NCBI RefSeq assembly: GCF_002964975.1
Contig: NZ_PSZM01000001.1
Location: forward strand, 310,001 to 374,000
DNA length: 64,000 nucleotides
DNA from: Apibacter adventoris
Lineage (GTDB): Bacteria; Bacteroidota; Bacteroidia; Flavobacteriales; Weeksellaceae
Direction of reading: 5' to 3'
The notes under the pieces were generated by a model. The model was not told the origin of the DNA. It ran no database searches and worked only from the letters and a program-made list of their open reading frames with translations. The position numbers and the translations under genes were made by a program. Positions 36,886 through 46,283 of the stretch are shown piece after piece; the first letter of the stretch is position 1, and every line of letters starts with the position of its first letter.

Positions 36886-38802
36886 TTAATGAGTTAAAAA
36901 TTTCGCTACTAATAATAATATAAATATTCCAACAGACATAGCAAATACATAAAATTCAACATTTCCGTTTTGTACTAATCTTAAAATATTTCCACATCCT
37001 TGTATTAATTTTCCAACTCCTTCTACTATACCATTTATAAAATACTTATCCACAATATTTTTTAAAAAACGACCTAAATTTAGAATCGGATTAACTATAA
37101 TTTCGTTATATAATTCATTGACATAAGCAGCTTTTGCAGAGACTTTTTGCCATCCGATAAGATTTTCTGTAATCTGAGCTGTAGTTTTTAATTTAACATA
37201 TTTATGGTAAGAAAAACCTGCGACTATAGCTATAATGGTTAAGGTAATAATTAATAGAATCATTTCTGTCATAAAAGATGGTTCAGGTATTGGATGTAAA
37301 CCTATATAAATAACTGATAACCAATTTGCCATTTTTTGTGATATACTTTCACCTAAATAATGAGGTAAATTTATAGCTCCTCCTATTGTAGTTAATATAG
37401 CTAAAATAATTAAAGGAATTGTCATGACTGCAGGACTTTCATGTATATGTTCTTTTTGCTCTTTAGTTCCTTTAAAATCTCCAAAAAAAGTAAGGAATAA
37501 TAACCTAAACATATAAATACAAGTTAATGCTGCAGAAAAAAGAGTTAAAAACCAAACTATTTTATTTTTTCCCCATAATACAGTAAGAATTTCATCTTTT
37601 GAAAACATTCCTGCTAATGGAGGTACACCACAGATAGCAAGAGTTCCTATTAAGAAAGTTCCATAGGTAAGTGGTATTTTCTTTTTAAGTCCTCCCATAT
37701 ATCTCATATCCTGCTCTCCACTCATTGCATGAATTACACTTCCTGCGCCTAAGAATAAAAGTGCTTTAAAAAAGGCATGAGTAGTTACATGAAACAGAGC
37801 AGTTGTATAGGCTCCTGCCCCTATTGCAATAAACATTAATCCTAATTGGGAAACTGTTGAGTAAGCCAATACTTTTTTAATATCATTTTGCCGTAAACCA
37901 ATAAAAGCAGCTAATAGTGAAGTAGCTAAACCTACGTACATAATAAAATCTAAGGTAAATGGGGATAAACTGTAAATTGCATTTGAACGTATTACCATAT
38001 AAATACCTGCCGTTACCATAGTTGCTGCATGTATTAATGCCGAAACGGGTGTTGGACCAGCCATTGCATCGGGTAGCCAGGTATATAAAGGAATTTGTGC
38101 GGATTTCCCCATAGCTCCTATAAATAAAAAAATAGTAGCTGATATTAATATAGGATCGTTAATTGAAAAGTTATTAATTTTACCAACTATGTCTGTATAT
38201 TCTATACTTCCAAAGTAATATGCAATTATAAATATTCCTATTAATAAGCCTAAATCCCCTATTCTATTCATCACAAATGCCTTGCGCGCAGCATAACCAT
38301 ATTCTTTATTTTTAAACCAAAAACCAATTAGAAGATAAGAACAAAATCCTACTCCTTCCCATCCTATAAAAAGAATTAAAAAATTACTTCCCATGACTAA
38401 TAACAACATGGAAAAAATGAAAAGATTAAGATATGAAAAGAATTTATAAAATCCTTTATCGCCATGCATATATCCTATGGAATATAAATGGATTAAAAAA
38501 CCTACCCCAGTAACAATCATCATCATAATGATGGATAATTGATCTATCTGAAAAGCAAAATTTACCTTAAATTCACCGATAGTAAACCAGTTAAATAAAT
38601 TTTGTTTTATTGGATCATAATTATCTAAAGAAGAACTTATACATAAATTACCAAAAATTATTATTGAAAGTAAAAAGGAAATGAAAACCATTAAAGTGGC
38701 TATACCTCCAACCATCTTTTCTGACATTTTTTTTCCAAAAATCCCACAAATTATAAATCCTATTAGAGGCAAAGCCGGTATTAGATATATTATATTCTCC
38801 AT
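36886..38802 (-). CDS. nuoL: NADH-quinone oxidoreductase subunit L
   Basis: A 638-residue subunit with about 16 transmembrane helices, the distal proton pump of complex I with its lateral helix at the C-terminus. Landmarks: FLILFIGWEGVGFCSYLLIGFW (conserved glutamate), FIGAMGKSAQIPLYTWLPDAMAGPTPVSALIHAATMVTAG (pump lysine and quinone-family signature), and AYSTVSQLGLMFIAIG. It lies 3 nt after nuoK and 26 nt before nuoM. Confidence 0.97.
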   Translation of the reverse strand: MENIIYLIPALPLIGFIICGIFGKKMSEKMVGGIATLMVFISFLLSIIIFGNLCISSSLDNYDPIKQNLFNWFTIGEFKVNFAFQIDQLSIIMMMIVTGVGFLIHLYSIGYMHGDKGFYKFFSYLNLFIFSMLLLVMGSNFLILFIGWEGVGFCSYLLIGFWFKNKEYGYAARKAFVMNRIGDLGLLIGIFIIAYYFGSIEYTDIVGKINNFSINDPILISATIFLFIGAMGKSAQIPLYTWLPDAMAGPTPVSALIHAATMVTAGIYMVIRSNAIYSLSPFTLDFIMYVGLATSLLAAFIGLRQNDIKKVLAYSTVSQLGLMFIAIGAGAYTTALFHVTTHAFFKALLFLGAGSVIHAMSGEQDMRYMGGLKKKIPLTYGTFLIGTLAICGVPPLAGMFSKDEILTVLWGKNKIVWFLTLFSAALTCIYMFRLLFLTFFGDFKGTKEQKEHIHESPAVMTIPLIILAILTTIGGAINLPHYLGESISQKMANWLSVIYIGLHPIPEPSFMTEMILLIITLTIIAIVAGFSYHKYVKLKTTAQITENLIGWQKVSAKAAYVNELYNEIIVNPILNLGRFLKNIVDKYFINGIVEGVGKLIQGCGNILRLVQNGNVEFYVFAMSVGIFILLLVAKFLTH

Positions 38803-38805
38803 GTA

Positions 38806-39129
38806 TTATCCCTTTAATCTATTAAATAAACTTACATCTGTAGAACCTGTATTTCTATAAAGCATGGTAATAATTGCCAATCCTACTGCTACTTCTGCAG
38901 CTGCTACTACCATTATAAAAAAAACTAATATTTGTCCATTTGCATCTCCTTTATAGGCAGAAAATGCAGTTAATAACAGGTTAACTGAATTAAGCATAAG
39001 TTCTATGCATCCTAAAATTATTATGGCATTTCTCCTCACTAAAACTCCTGTTATTCCTATACAGAAAAGTAAGGCAGACAGGTATATAAAATAATCTATT
39101 GGAATGCTTTGTAATAAACTATTTACCAT
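38806..39129 (-). CDS. nuoK: NADH-quinone oxidoreductase subunit K
   Basis: A 107-residue complex I subunit with three transmembrane helices. [43 protein letters not shown] contains the conserved membrane glutamate of the E-channel, and [19 protein letters not shown] is the third helix. Length is normal for the family. It is placed between nuoJ and nuoL as usual. Confidence 0.97.
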   Translation of the reverse strand: MVNSLLQSIPIDYFIYLSALLFCIGITGVLVRRNAIIILGCIELMLNSVNLLLTAFSAYKGDANGQILVFFIMVVAAAEVAVGLAIITMLYRNTGSTDVSLFNRLKG

Positions 39130-39157
39130 TTCTCTTCTTTTTTATTTCAGATATATA

Positions 39158-39652
39158 TTATAAATCTCTTTTTCCTATCATAACAGCGCCTACTAATGCA
39201 GATAAAAATAAAATACCTGCTAATTCAAAAGGCAATACATACTGACTAAATAACAAATGTCCTAAATTCTTGGTTAAACCTATTTGACTATCAGGATTTA
39301 AAGGAAAATCAATTTGATTATATCCACGTAATGCTCCTAAAAATCCTATAAATACTAACCCTCCACATATAGTCGCCAGAATTCTGAATGCATTACCTTT
39401 AAGAGGTTCATCTTTTTCTTTTAAATTTAACATCATTAAAACATACAGAAACAAAACCATAATTGCTCCTGAATATACTATAATTTGAACTGCACTTAAA
39501 AATTGTGCATTTAACATGATATATAAACCTGAAATTGAAAAAAAGGTAATAATAAGAGCTATAATACTATACATTGGATTTTTACTAAATATTACAAATA
39601 AAGCACTTATTACTGAACAGGCAGATACTAAATAAAACAAAATTTCCTCCAT
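39158..39652 (-). CDS. nuoJ: NADH-quinone oxidoreductase subunit J
   Basis: A 164-residue complex I membrane subunit with five helices. It has the family segments SKNPMYSIIALIITFFSISGLYIMLNAQFLSAVQIIVYSGAIMVLFLYVLMMLN, including the pi-bulge helix tyrosine and glycine. It lies 3 nt before nuoI's stop in the operon order H-I-J-K-L-M. Confidence 0.97.
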   Translation of the reverse strand: MEEILFYLVSACSVISALFVIFSKNPMYSIIALIITFFSISGLYIMLNAQFLSAVQIIVYSGAIMVLFLYVLMMLNLKEKDEPLKGNAFRILATICGGLVFIGFLGALRGYNQIDFPLNPDSQIGLTKNLGHLLFSQYVLPFELAGILFLSALVGAVMIGKRDL

Positions 39653-39655
39653 GTC

Positions 39656-40198
39656 TTATTTTTCTATTGAATATTTTTTTATTTGTCTTAGAGAGACATC
39701 AATTCTATTTTCCAATGTTTCTACTAATTTATCTTTGCCATAAATAAAATTTTTTCTTAGATCTTCTGGAAAGACAATTCTATCAGTCAAAAATATTGCT
39801 TCTTTTGGGCAGGCGTCTTCACAAAGCCCACAAAATATACACCTTAGCATATTAATTTCGTATTTTTTAGCATATTTTTCTTCTCTGTAAAGATTTTCTT
39901 CTCCTTTTTTTCTTTCTGCTGCTATCATTGTAATAGCTTCTGCCGGACAAGCAACTGCACATAGACCACATGCTGTACATCTTTCTCTCCCTTCATCATC
40001 TCTTTTTAAAATATGCTGTCCTCTATATACAGGGCTAAATTCTCTTTTCTGTTCAGGATAACTAATGGTAGCTCTTTTTTTGAATAAATGACTAAAAGTT
40101 ATGGACATTCCGGAAAGTATAGTGGGAATATATATTTTCTCTTTGAAAGTCATAGTTTTATTGGAAACTACTTTAGATCTATTTGTCAATCGTTGCAT
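39656..40198 (-). CDS. nuoI: NADH-quinone oxidoreductase subunit I (2x[4Fe-4S])
   Basis: A 180-residue ferredoxin-like complex I subunit carrying clusters N6a and N6b. Two CxxCxxCxxxCP motifs are present: CTACGLCAVACPAEAI (about residue 75) and CIFCGLCEDACPKEAI (about residue 122), with FSPVYRGQHILKRDDEGRERC before the first. An internal methionine at residue 16 is an alternative start. It lies 31 nt after nuoH. Confidence 0.96.
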   Translation of the reverse strand: MQRLTNRSKVVSNKTMTFKEKIYIPTILSGMSITFSHLFKKRATISYPEQKREFSPVYRGQHILKRDDEGRERCTACGLCAVACPAEAITMIAAERKKGEENLYREEKYAKKYEINMLRCIFCGLCEDACPKEAIFLTDRIVFPEDLRKNFIYGKDKLVETLENRIDVSLRQIKKYSIEK

Positions 40199-40229
40199 AA
40201 GCTTTATATAATTTTAGCTTTATTTGTTA

Positions 40230-41279
40230 TTATTTAAAAACTATAATGGCTGCTGTGATTAAAAGGTTAAATATGGCTAATGGAATCATAATTCTCCAAC
40301 CTAATCGCATTAATTGGTCGTAACGGAATCTTGGCAAGGTCCATCTTACCCACATAAAGCAAAATATACAAAAAGTTATTTTTAAAAGAAATGTAATTAT
40401 GCTAAGTATTCCAATCATATTTTCACTTAATGTTCCGTTTGCTGCTAATTCATTCATATACGGAAAACTATAACCTCCTAAAAAAAGAGTACTTATTAAT
40501 GCTGAACTGATAAACATGTTTATGTATTCTGCAAATAAAAATACTCCAAATTTCATAGAACTGTATTCTGTATGATAACCTCCTACTAATTCTGATTCAC
40601 ATTCTGCCATATCAAAAGGAGCACGGTTTAGCTCTGCAAAAGAACAGGTCACAAATAATATAAAGGCTAAGGGCTGATAAAACACATTCCAAGCCAATCC
40701 ATTTAAAAAAGATATTCCATATAAGTTTGTAGCTTGTTCTTCAACCATTACTCTAAGATCTAATGTCCCAGACATCATAATAATAGAGAGAAGAGAAAGT
40801 CCCATAGCTAATTCATAGGAAATCATTTGCGAAGAAGCTCTTACAGCTCCTAGCAGAGAATATTTGTTATTAGATGCCCATCCTCCCAACATAATACCAT
40901 AAACTCCTATAGACACTATTCCCATGATATATAAAACTCCAACATCTATATTAGCTACTTGTACGGGATATGAAATTCCACTAAATACTAAGGTTTTTCC
41001 CCATGGAATAACAGCTCCTGTGCTTAATGCTATAAGCATCAATATTCCAGGGGCTATTATAAAGAGCCATTTATTCGCGTTTCTTGGAACGAAATCTTCT
41101 TTAAAAAATAGTTTTCCCCCATCACATAGGGGTTGCATTAAACCAAAAATACCTGCTCTGTTAGGTCCGTATCTATCTTGCATTAATGCGGCTACTTTTC
41201 TTTCCATCCACGTTTCATAAGCTGCTGCTCCTAAACATATTACAAATAAAATCACTACTAATGATATTGTAAACCACAT
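40230..41279 (-). CDS. nuoH: NADH-quinone oxidoreductase subunit H
   Basis: A 349-residue membrane subunit with about 8 helices that forms the quinone-binding chamber with NuoB/NuoD. Signatures are ETWMERKVAALMQDRYGPNRAG near residue 25, LFFKEDFVPRNANKWLF, LLGAVRASSQMISYELAMGLS, FAELNRAPFDMAECESELVGGYHTEYSSMKFG with its acidic residues, and RWTLPRFRYDQLMRLGW. It starts 6 nt after nuoG. Confidence 0.98.
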   Translation of the reverse strand: MWFTISLVVILFVICLGAAAYETWMERKVAALMQDRYGPNRAGIFGLMQPLCDGGKLFFKEDFVPRNANKWLFIIAPGILMLIALSTGAVIPWGKTLVFSGISYPVQVANIDVGVLYIMGIVSIGVYGIMLGGWASNNKYSLLGAVRASSQMISYELAMGLSLLSIIMMSGTLDLRVMVEEQATNLYGISFLNGLAWNVFYQPLAFILFVTCSFAELNRAPFDMAECESELVGGYHTEYSSMKFGVFLFAEYINMFISSALISTLFLGGYSFPYMNELAANGTLSENMIGILSIITFLLKITFCIFCFMWVRWTLPRFRYDQLMRLGWRIMIPLAIFNLLITAAIIVFK

Positions 41280-41285
41280 ATTTTA

Positions 41286-42284
41286 TTATCCTATTTTTGT
41301 TTTTATTTGTTCTTTTTTGTCGATTAAATAATGAGGATCATCTTTAGGTAAAGGTAATTCATAATGATTTAAAGAAATTACTGAGTGATCACTAATATGT
41401 GTAGGTCCTTCAATTGTCCAGAAATTAATATCTTTTCTATCAAATCGACATTCATTACAAATAAATTCCTCTACTTCATTATATTGGTCTTTTCTCGCTG
41501 TAACTCTGATTATTTCATTTCCTTTCATCCATAATACCGCTTTACCACTACATTTTTCGCATTTACAAGTTGCATTCACCGGTTTAGTAAACCAAACTCT
41601 ACTTTTAAACCTTGCGGTTCTGTCAGTTAAAGCTCCAACTGGACAAACATCTATTACATTTCCGGAAAAATCGTTGGTAATTGCTTTATTTAGATAAGTA
41701 CTAATTTCAGCATGATCTCCTCTAAACAGAATACCGTGATCTCTATGATCAGTAAGCTGATTTGCTACTAAAACACAACGTGCACAGAGTATACAACGGT
41801 TCATATTCAGCTTAATGTTAGGGCCTATATCATCTGCAATAAAAGTTCTCCTAGGAAATTCAGAACGTGTTCTTTCTAATCCATGTTCATAGGCAAGATC
41901 TTGCAATTTACATTCTCCTGCTTGATCGCATATAGGACAGTCTAAAGGATGATTTATAAGTAAAAATTCTGTTACTCCTTCTACTGCTTTTTTTACTCGT
42001 TCTGAGGTAATTACTTTTACCTCCATTCCATCCATTACATTGGTACGACAACTAGGCACCAATTTTGGCATAGGTCTTGGATCTTTTTCTGATCCCTTGG
42101 ATACCTCTACTAAACAGGTACGACAACGTCCTCCACTCCCTTTTAATTTGCTATAGTAACACATTGTAGGGGGTACAGATTCACCGCCTATTTGCCTTGC
42201 GGCTTCAATTATAGGAATTCCTGGTTCTACTTCAACCATAATTCCATCTATGGTTACTTTAACTTTATTGTTTTCCTCAATCAT
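41286..42284 (-). CDS. nuoG: NADH-quinone oxidoreductase subunit G, short form
   Basis: A 332-residue NuoG limited to the FeS domains. It has the [2Fe-2S] motif (CYYSKLKGSGGRCRTC), the His-ligated [4Fe-4S] site (HPLDCPICDQAGEC), further CILCARC and CKCEKC motifs and a terminal CNEC. The large molybdopterin-like C-terminal domain of the E. coli protein is absent, as is usual in Bacteroidota. Electrons from NuoF/E pass through it to NuoI. It is separated from nuoF by the outer-membrane protein gene at 42317-43135, an unusual arrangement. Confidence 0.95.
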   Translation of the reverse strand: MIEENNKVKVTIDGIMVEVEPGIPIIEAARQIGGESVPPTMCYYSKLKGSGGRCRTCLVEVSKGSEKDPRPMPKLVPSCRTNVMDGMEVKVITSERVKKAVEGVTEFLLINHPLDCPICDQAGECKLQDLAYEHGLERTRSEFPRRTFIADDIGPNIKLNMNRCILCARCVLVANQLTDHRDHGILFRGDHAEISTYLNKAITNDFSGNVIDVCPVGALTDRTARFKSRVWFTKPVNATCKCEKCSGKAVLWMKGNEIIRVTARKDQYNEVEEFICNECRFDRKDINFWTIEGPTHISDHSVISLNHYELPLPKDDPHYLIDKKEQIKTKIG

Positions 42285-42316
42285 TATTCCCTTACTTAAA
42301 TAATATTATAAATGGC

Positions 42317-43135
42317 TTAAAAATGCCAGCTACATCCAAAAGTATAGTTCCATTGTAGATAAACTATATTTTGTGAGGCTTTATCCGCTTTATTGGAAGA
42401 TGTTCTAATATCAGGCATACTTATTATTCCTTCTTTTAATTCTGTTCTTAAAAAGAATATTTTCCAGAATAATAATTCTGCTCCAATTTTTGCATCTAAG
42501 CCCCAACCGGCAAAATGGAATTTATCATGTCTTTCTTTATCCATAATAGTTGCATTAGTTTTAGGGATTAAGAGGCCTAATCCTCCTCCTGCAATTCCAT
42601 TAAATTTAAAAAAGCCTGCTTGTAGGAAATTATGAAAATATTCTAATTCTGCATTTAAATAATTGAGCCCGTCTGTATGTTCCAAATGTAAAAAATCATC
42701 TGTTAAATACCCGTATTCTCCATCTTTTATCGCATCTTCATATCCAGGGTGATCAATTTCTCCTGTTGCTTTTACCCATTGTCCTGGTCTTACTACGTAT
42801 TTCATGTGATCCATTCCTAAAGAAATCGCCCAATTATCTTTAAAAAAATATCCTATTCTATAGTTAACCTGAGGTATAGTAACTCTTCCGGGATTTAAAA
42901 AATCATGGAAATTCCATCCTATCGGTTTATCATCTCCTTTTACTCCATGAAGAGTAAAGTTATAATCATCACCTGTAAAATGTACAGATGATCTTCCATA
43001 AAAGGCTCTGTTCCACCCCCAATAGGCATAGACTTCTCCTTTTCTGTGAGCAATTTTTTTATTATTCTGTGCTACTATTGTGCTAAATGGTAGCAAAAAT
43101 AAAGCAGTTAAAATTAACTTTTTATACATATTCAT
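42317..43135 (-). CDS. Outer-membrane beta-barrel protein embedded in the nuo operon
   Basis: A protein of about 272 residues with an N-terminal signal peptide (MYKKLILTALFLLPFSTIVAQ) followed by aromatic- and glycine-rich strands (GEVYAYWGWNRAFYGRSS, YRIGYFFKDNWAISLGMDHMKYV, AELEYFHNFLQ) and a C-terminal strand ending WNYTFGCSWHF, all typical of an outer-membrane barrel. It has no similarity to complex I subunits. The start is ATG at 43135 or 43129; either overlaps the end of nuoF (stop at 43122), and the gene runs to 32 nt before nuoG, so it must be co-transcribed. Its function is unknown. Confidence 0.78.
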   Translation of the reverse strand: MNMYKKLILTALFLLPFSTIVAQNNKKIAHRKGEVYAYWGWNRAFYGRSSVHFTGDDYNFTLHGVKGDDKPIGWNFHDFLNPGRVTIPQVNYRIGYFFKDNWAISLGMDHMKYVVRPGQWVKATGEIDHPGYEDAIKDGEYGYLTDDFLHLEHTDGLNYLNAELEYFHNFLQAGFFKFNGIAGGGLGLLIPKTNATIMDKERHDKFHFAGWGLDAKIGAELLFWKIFFLRTELKEGIISMPDIRTSSNKADKASQNIVYLQWNYTFGCSWHF

Positions 43136-44453
43136 AGTTTGATATTCCATAATTTTTAATTAGACATTCTGGATTATTAATATGCCATTCAAATTCATCT
43201 CTGAAATGGCGAATTGCCGCTGCTACAGGCCAAGAGGCCGCATCTCCTAACGGACATATAGTATTTCCTTCTATCTTAGTTTGAATATCCCATAATAAAT
43301 CAATATCTTCTGTAGTTCCTCTTCCCTCTTCTATTTTTTTTAGAATCCTATACATCCATCCTGTTCCTTCTCTACATGGTGTACATTGTCCACAACTTTC
43401 GTGGTTAAAAAATCTTGCTAACGTCATTGTATGCCTTACTACGCATTGGTCTTCATCTAAAACAATAAAACCTCCGGATCCCATCGCCGTTCCAGAAATG
43501 AATCCTCCATCCGCCAAACTTTCGTAATTCATATAACGAGTATCTCCGTTTGCTGTTTTTAATAATAATTTTGCGGGCAAAATAGGGACAGAAGCCCCTC
43601 CAGGAATACATGCTTTTAATTTTTTACCATTTGGAATTCCTCCACAATATTCTTCACTATATATAAATTCTTCTACACTTAGGTTAAAATCGATTTCGTA
43701 AACTCCTGGTTTATTAATATTTCCACAAGCTGAAATAAGCTTGGTCCCTAATGATTTCCCGGTTCCTAATTTTGCATATTCAGCACCTGTTAGATTTATT
43801 ATTGCTCCTATATTGGAAATCGTTTCTACATTATTTACTACAGTAGGGCACTGATATAGACCTTTTACTGCCGGAAATGGTGGTTTTAACCTCGGATTTC
43901 CTCTTCGCCCTTCTAAAGATTCGAGTAAAGCCGTTTCTTCCCCACAAACATAAGCTCCGGCTCCTCTTTGTATATATATTTCTAAATCATAACCAGAATT
44001 TTTTATATTCTTACCTAAATATCCATTTGCTTTTGCTTCCTGAATAGCATGTTCTAGAATGTCGGGAATCCAAGAATATTCTCCTCTTATATATATATAG
44101 GATGTATTGGCTCCTAAACAATAGGATGATATAATAATTCCCTCTATTAAAATATGGGGAATATATTCCATTAAATATCGGTCTTTAAATGTACCAGGTT
44201 CTGATTCATCTGCATTTACTACTAAATAACGTGGCACTCCTTCGGGTTTAGCCAAAAAACTCCACTTCATTCCTGTAGGAAATCCTGCGCCCCCTCTTCC
44301 TTTCAAACCACTCGCTTTAACTTCTTCTAATATTTCATCTGATGACATTTTCAAAGCTTTATCTACCGCACTATATCCTCCGTATTTTTTAAAAACTTCA
44401 AAGGTCTTGATTCCTTCAACTCCAATATTTTTTAATAATAACTTTTGACTCAT
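43122..44453 (-). CDS. nuoF: NADH-quinone oxidoreductase subunit F (NADH/FMN site)
   Basis: A 443-residue complex I subunit that binds NADH, FMN and cluster N3. Visible motifs: GRGGAGFPTGMKWSFL (NADH/FMN loop, about residue 53), NADESEPGTFKDRYLM, RGAGAYVCGEETALLESLEGRRGNPR, and the cluster motif ESCGQCTPCREG (about residue 350). The ATG at 44453 is preferred to the TTG at 44459. It is 26 nt after nuoE. Confidence 0.97.
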   Translation of the reverse strand: MSQKLLLKNIGVEGIKTFEVFKKYGGYSAVDKALKMSSDEILEEVKASGLKGRGGAGFPTGMKWSFLAKPEGVPRYLVVNADESEPGTFKDRYLMEYIPHILIEGIIISSYCLGANTSYIYIRGEYSWIPDILEHAIQEAKANGYLGKNIKNSGYDLEIYIQRGAGAYVCGEETALLESLEGRRGNPRLKPPFPAVKGLYQCPTVVNNVETISNIGAIINLTGAEYAKLGTGKSLGTKLISACGNINKPGVYEIDFNLSVEEFIYSEEYCGGIPNGKKLKACIPGGASVPILPAKLLLKTANGDTRYMNYESLADGGFISGTAMGSGGFIVLDEDQCVVRHTMTLARFFNHESCGQCTPCREGTGWMYRILKKIEEGRGTTEDIDLLWDIQTKIEGNTICPLGDAASWPVAAAIRHFRDEFEWHINNPECLIKNYGISNYEYV

Positions 44454-44479
44454 TATCAATTGAGTTTCCTATATTTATT

Positions 44480-45010
44480 TTATTGAACTGTTATTTTAGC
44501 TTCTTTACATAGTTCTATTATTTCATCTACTTTTTCTTTAGTAAGATGTTCATGATAAAACTTACCTATTTGCATCATAGGTGCATAACCACAGGCACCT
44601 AAACACTCTGCCGGTTTTAATGTGAATAAACCATCTTGAGTAGTTTCTCCTTCGTTAATTTGTAATTTTTCTTTAATATAATCAATAATCTGATCACTTC
44701 CTTTTAACATACACGGACCCGTTCTACATACTTCCAAAACGTATTTACCTACAGGCTGCATATTAAACATAGTATAAAAGGTAGCCACTTCATATACTTC
44801 TATGGATGAGATGTGTAACAATGTAGCAATGTAATCCATTACAGGAACATCTAACCAACCTCCAAATTCTTTTTGAGCAAGATGTAATATGGGAATCAAA
44901 GCTGATTTTTGTTTTCCCTCCGGGTATTGAGCAATGATTTTATTGACTTTCTCTAAAGCTTCTGTGCTAAATAAAACGTTACTATTTGAATTTACGCCAT
45001 TTGCGTCCAT
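44480..45010 (-). CDS. nuoE: NADH-quinone oxidoreductase subunit E ([2Fe-2S])
   Basis: A 176-residue thioredoxin-fold subunit carrying cluster N1a. The four cysteine ligands are in CRTGPC (about residue 103) and CLGAC (about residue 143); the helical N-terminal part reads YPEGKQKSALIPILHLAQKEFGGWL. The ATG at 45010 (MDANGVNSN) is chosen over an in-frame TTG at 45034, because that codon lies inside a full promoter (45032-45063). It is the first nuo gene here; nuoA-nuoD are not upstream, where a plus-strand acyltransferase sits instead. Confidence 0.95.
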   Translation of the reverse strand: MDANGVNSNSNVLFSTEALEKVNKIIAQYPEGKQKSALIPILHLAQKEFGGWLDVPVMDYIATLLHISSIEVYEVATFYTMFNMQPVGKYVLEVCRTGPCMLKGSDQIIDYIKEKLQINEGETTQDGLFTLKPAECLGACGYAPMMQIGKFYHEHLTKEKVDEIIELCKEAKITVQ

Positions 45011-45031
45011 TTCGATTTCTATGTTTGATTG

Positions 45032-45063
45032 CAAATATACAATATTGGACTTTAGTTAACAAA
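45032..45063 (-). promoter_or_regulatory. Promoter of the nuoE-nuoM cluster
   Basis: On the minus strand TTTG (45063-45060), a 20-nt spacer and TATATTTG (45039-45032, followed by C) match both boxes of the Bacteroidota promoter. Transcription would start near 45025, about 15 nt before the nuoE ATG. Confidence 0.75.
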
Positions 45064-45169
45064 GTTAAAATCAGAGATTTTGTCACGTTTCATCTATCTG
45101 GAATAATTATAAATAATGGTTTTATTGCTATTTGGCTACTCAAAAGGTTTTGCCTATTTTAATTTTATT

Positions 45170-45184
45170 TGACTTTAAAAGTCA
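45170..45184. repeat. Short palindrome before the acyltransferase gene
   Basis: TGACTTT-A-AAAGTCA is a perfect 15-nt dyad in the spacer between nuoE and the plus-strand acyltransferase. It could be an operator site; its function is unknown. Nothing else is seen in this spacer besides the nuo promoter. Confidence 0.3.
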
Positions 45185-45287
45185 GCTAAATTCTTTGATT
45201 TCGATAATTAAATTTATTTTTTATCTTTAACATTATTTAATAAGTATATTAAAAGTTACTTAATTATTATATTATAAAAAGCTCATT

Positions 45288-46283
45288 ATGAAAAGAAACC
45301 TCTTTATTGATGTTGTAAAAGGAATTGCTACTTTAAGTGTAATTTTTATTCATACAGTTTTTTGGTCCGGGGAGAGATATGTTCCTTCAGAAATAAGAAG
45401 TTTAAGTTTATTAATAGATGTTCCCATCTTTTTCTTTTTAAGTGGATTTACTTCTTCAGGCAATATTGAACGAAATATACACCGCCTTTTGAAATTACAG
45501 ATTACTTATATGGTGTTTATCACTTTAATATATTTTTATTGTAATTTTTACAACAAAGACTTGAACTGGATTATATTACTTAATTGGTATTTGCATGATT
45601 ACTCTTTCTCTGGCCCCTTAGAAGTAGTTATGGGATCTATGTGGTATTTAAAAATTTATTTTATCACATCGTTTTTTGGTACAATTGTGCTAAAATATTG
45701 TTCTCAAAAACAAATATCTATACTTATTGGAATATTTATTATTTGCCTTTTTTATTTTAGTTTTCATTTTTATCCCCAAGGAAATACAGGTTATATTTTA
45801 ACATATCTATCATTTTTTTTAATCGCTCATCAATTAAAAAACATCAATCTAAAGCCGTTATATGCAATTTTATGTTTTTTATTATTACTTTTTATTTATT
45901 ATTTGCTTTATCTTCACTTTGGCAATAAAGCGACTTTACTAATAAGATATCAAAAATTTCCCCCTAATATAATTTACTTTGTCTATTCTTCATTTTCTTT
46001 ATTAATCATAGTTTTTTTAAAAGGAAGAATTAAATTCTCAAAAAATAATTTCCTTTCTTATATAGGACAAAATGCCATATTTTATTATTTTGCACAAGGA
46101 ATTATTTGCTCTAAAATATATGCTTTGGTAAAATTATGGGAAAATTTTATAGACTGGCCTATTTTATTATTACTTATTTTCTCTATAAATGTAATATTGG
46201 CAACTATTATGGCTTATATTTTAAAGAAGATTGATTATTTGGGTTGGAAATTTCTTTATTTTATTAAAAATAAAACTATGTAA
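45288..46283 (+). CDS. Acyltransferase family 3 membrane protein
   Basis: A 331-residue protein with about 10 hydrophobic helices and the acyltransferase-3 N-terminus FIDVVKGIATLSVIFIHTVFW, in which the histidine is the expected catalytic residue. FLSGFTSSGNIERN (about residue 55) is the loop after helix 2. Members O-acylate surface sugars or lipids; the substrate is unknown. It stands alone between the nuo cluster and tRNA-Leu, in very AT-rich DNA, with long gene-free flanks. Confidence 0.82.
   Translation: MKRNLFIDVVKGIATLSVIFIHTVFWSGERYVPSEIRSLSLLIDVPIFFFLSGFTSSGNIERNIHRLLKLQITYMVFITLIYFYCNFYNKDLNWIILLNWYLHDYSFSGPLEVVMGSMWYLKIYFITSFFGTIVLKYCSQKQISILIGIFIICLFYFSFHFYPQGNTGYILTYLSFFLIAHQLKNINLKPLYAILCFLLLLFIYYLLYLHFGNKATLLIRYQKFPPNIIYFVYSSFSLLIIVFLKGRIKFSKNNFLSYIGQNAIFYYFAQGIICSKIYALVKLWENFIDWPILLLLIFSINVILATIMAYILKKIDYLGWKFLYFIKNKTM

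Noticed and set aside
45010-45034. Upstream TTG start for nuoE
   Set aside because: It falls in the promoter -7 box, so it would not be in the transcript.
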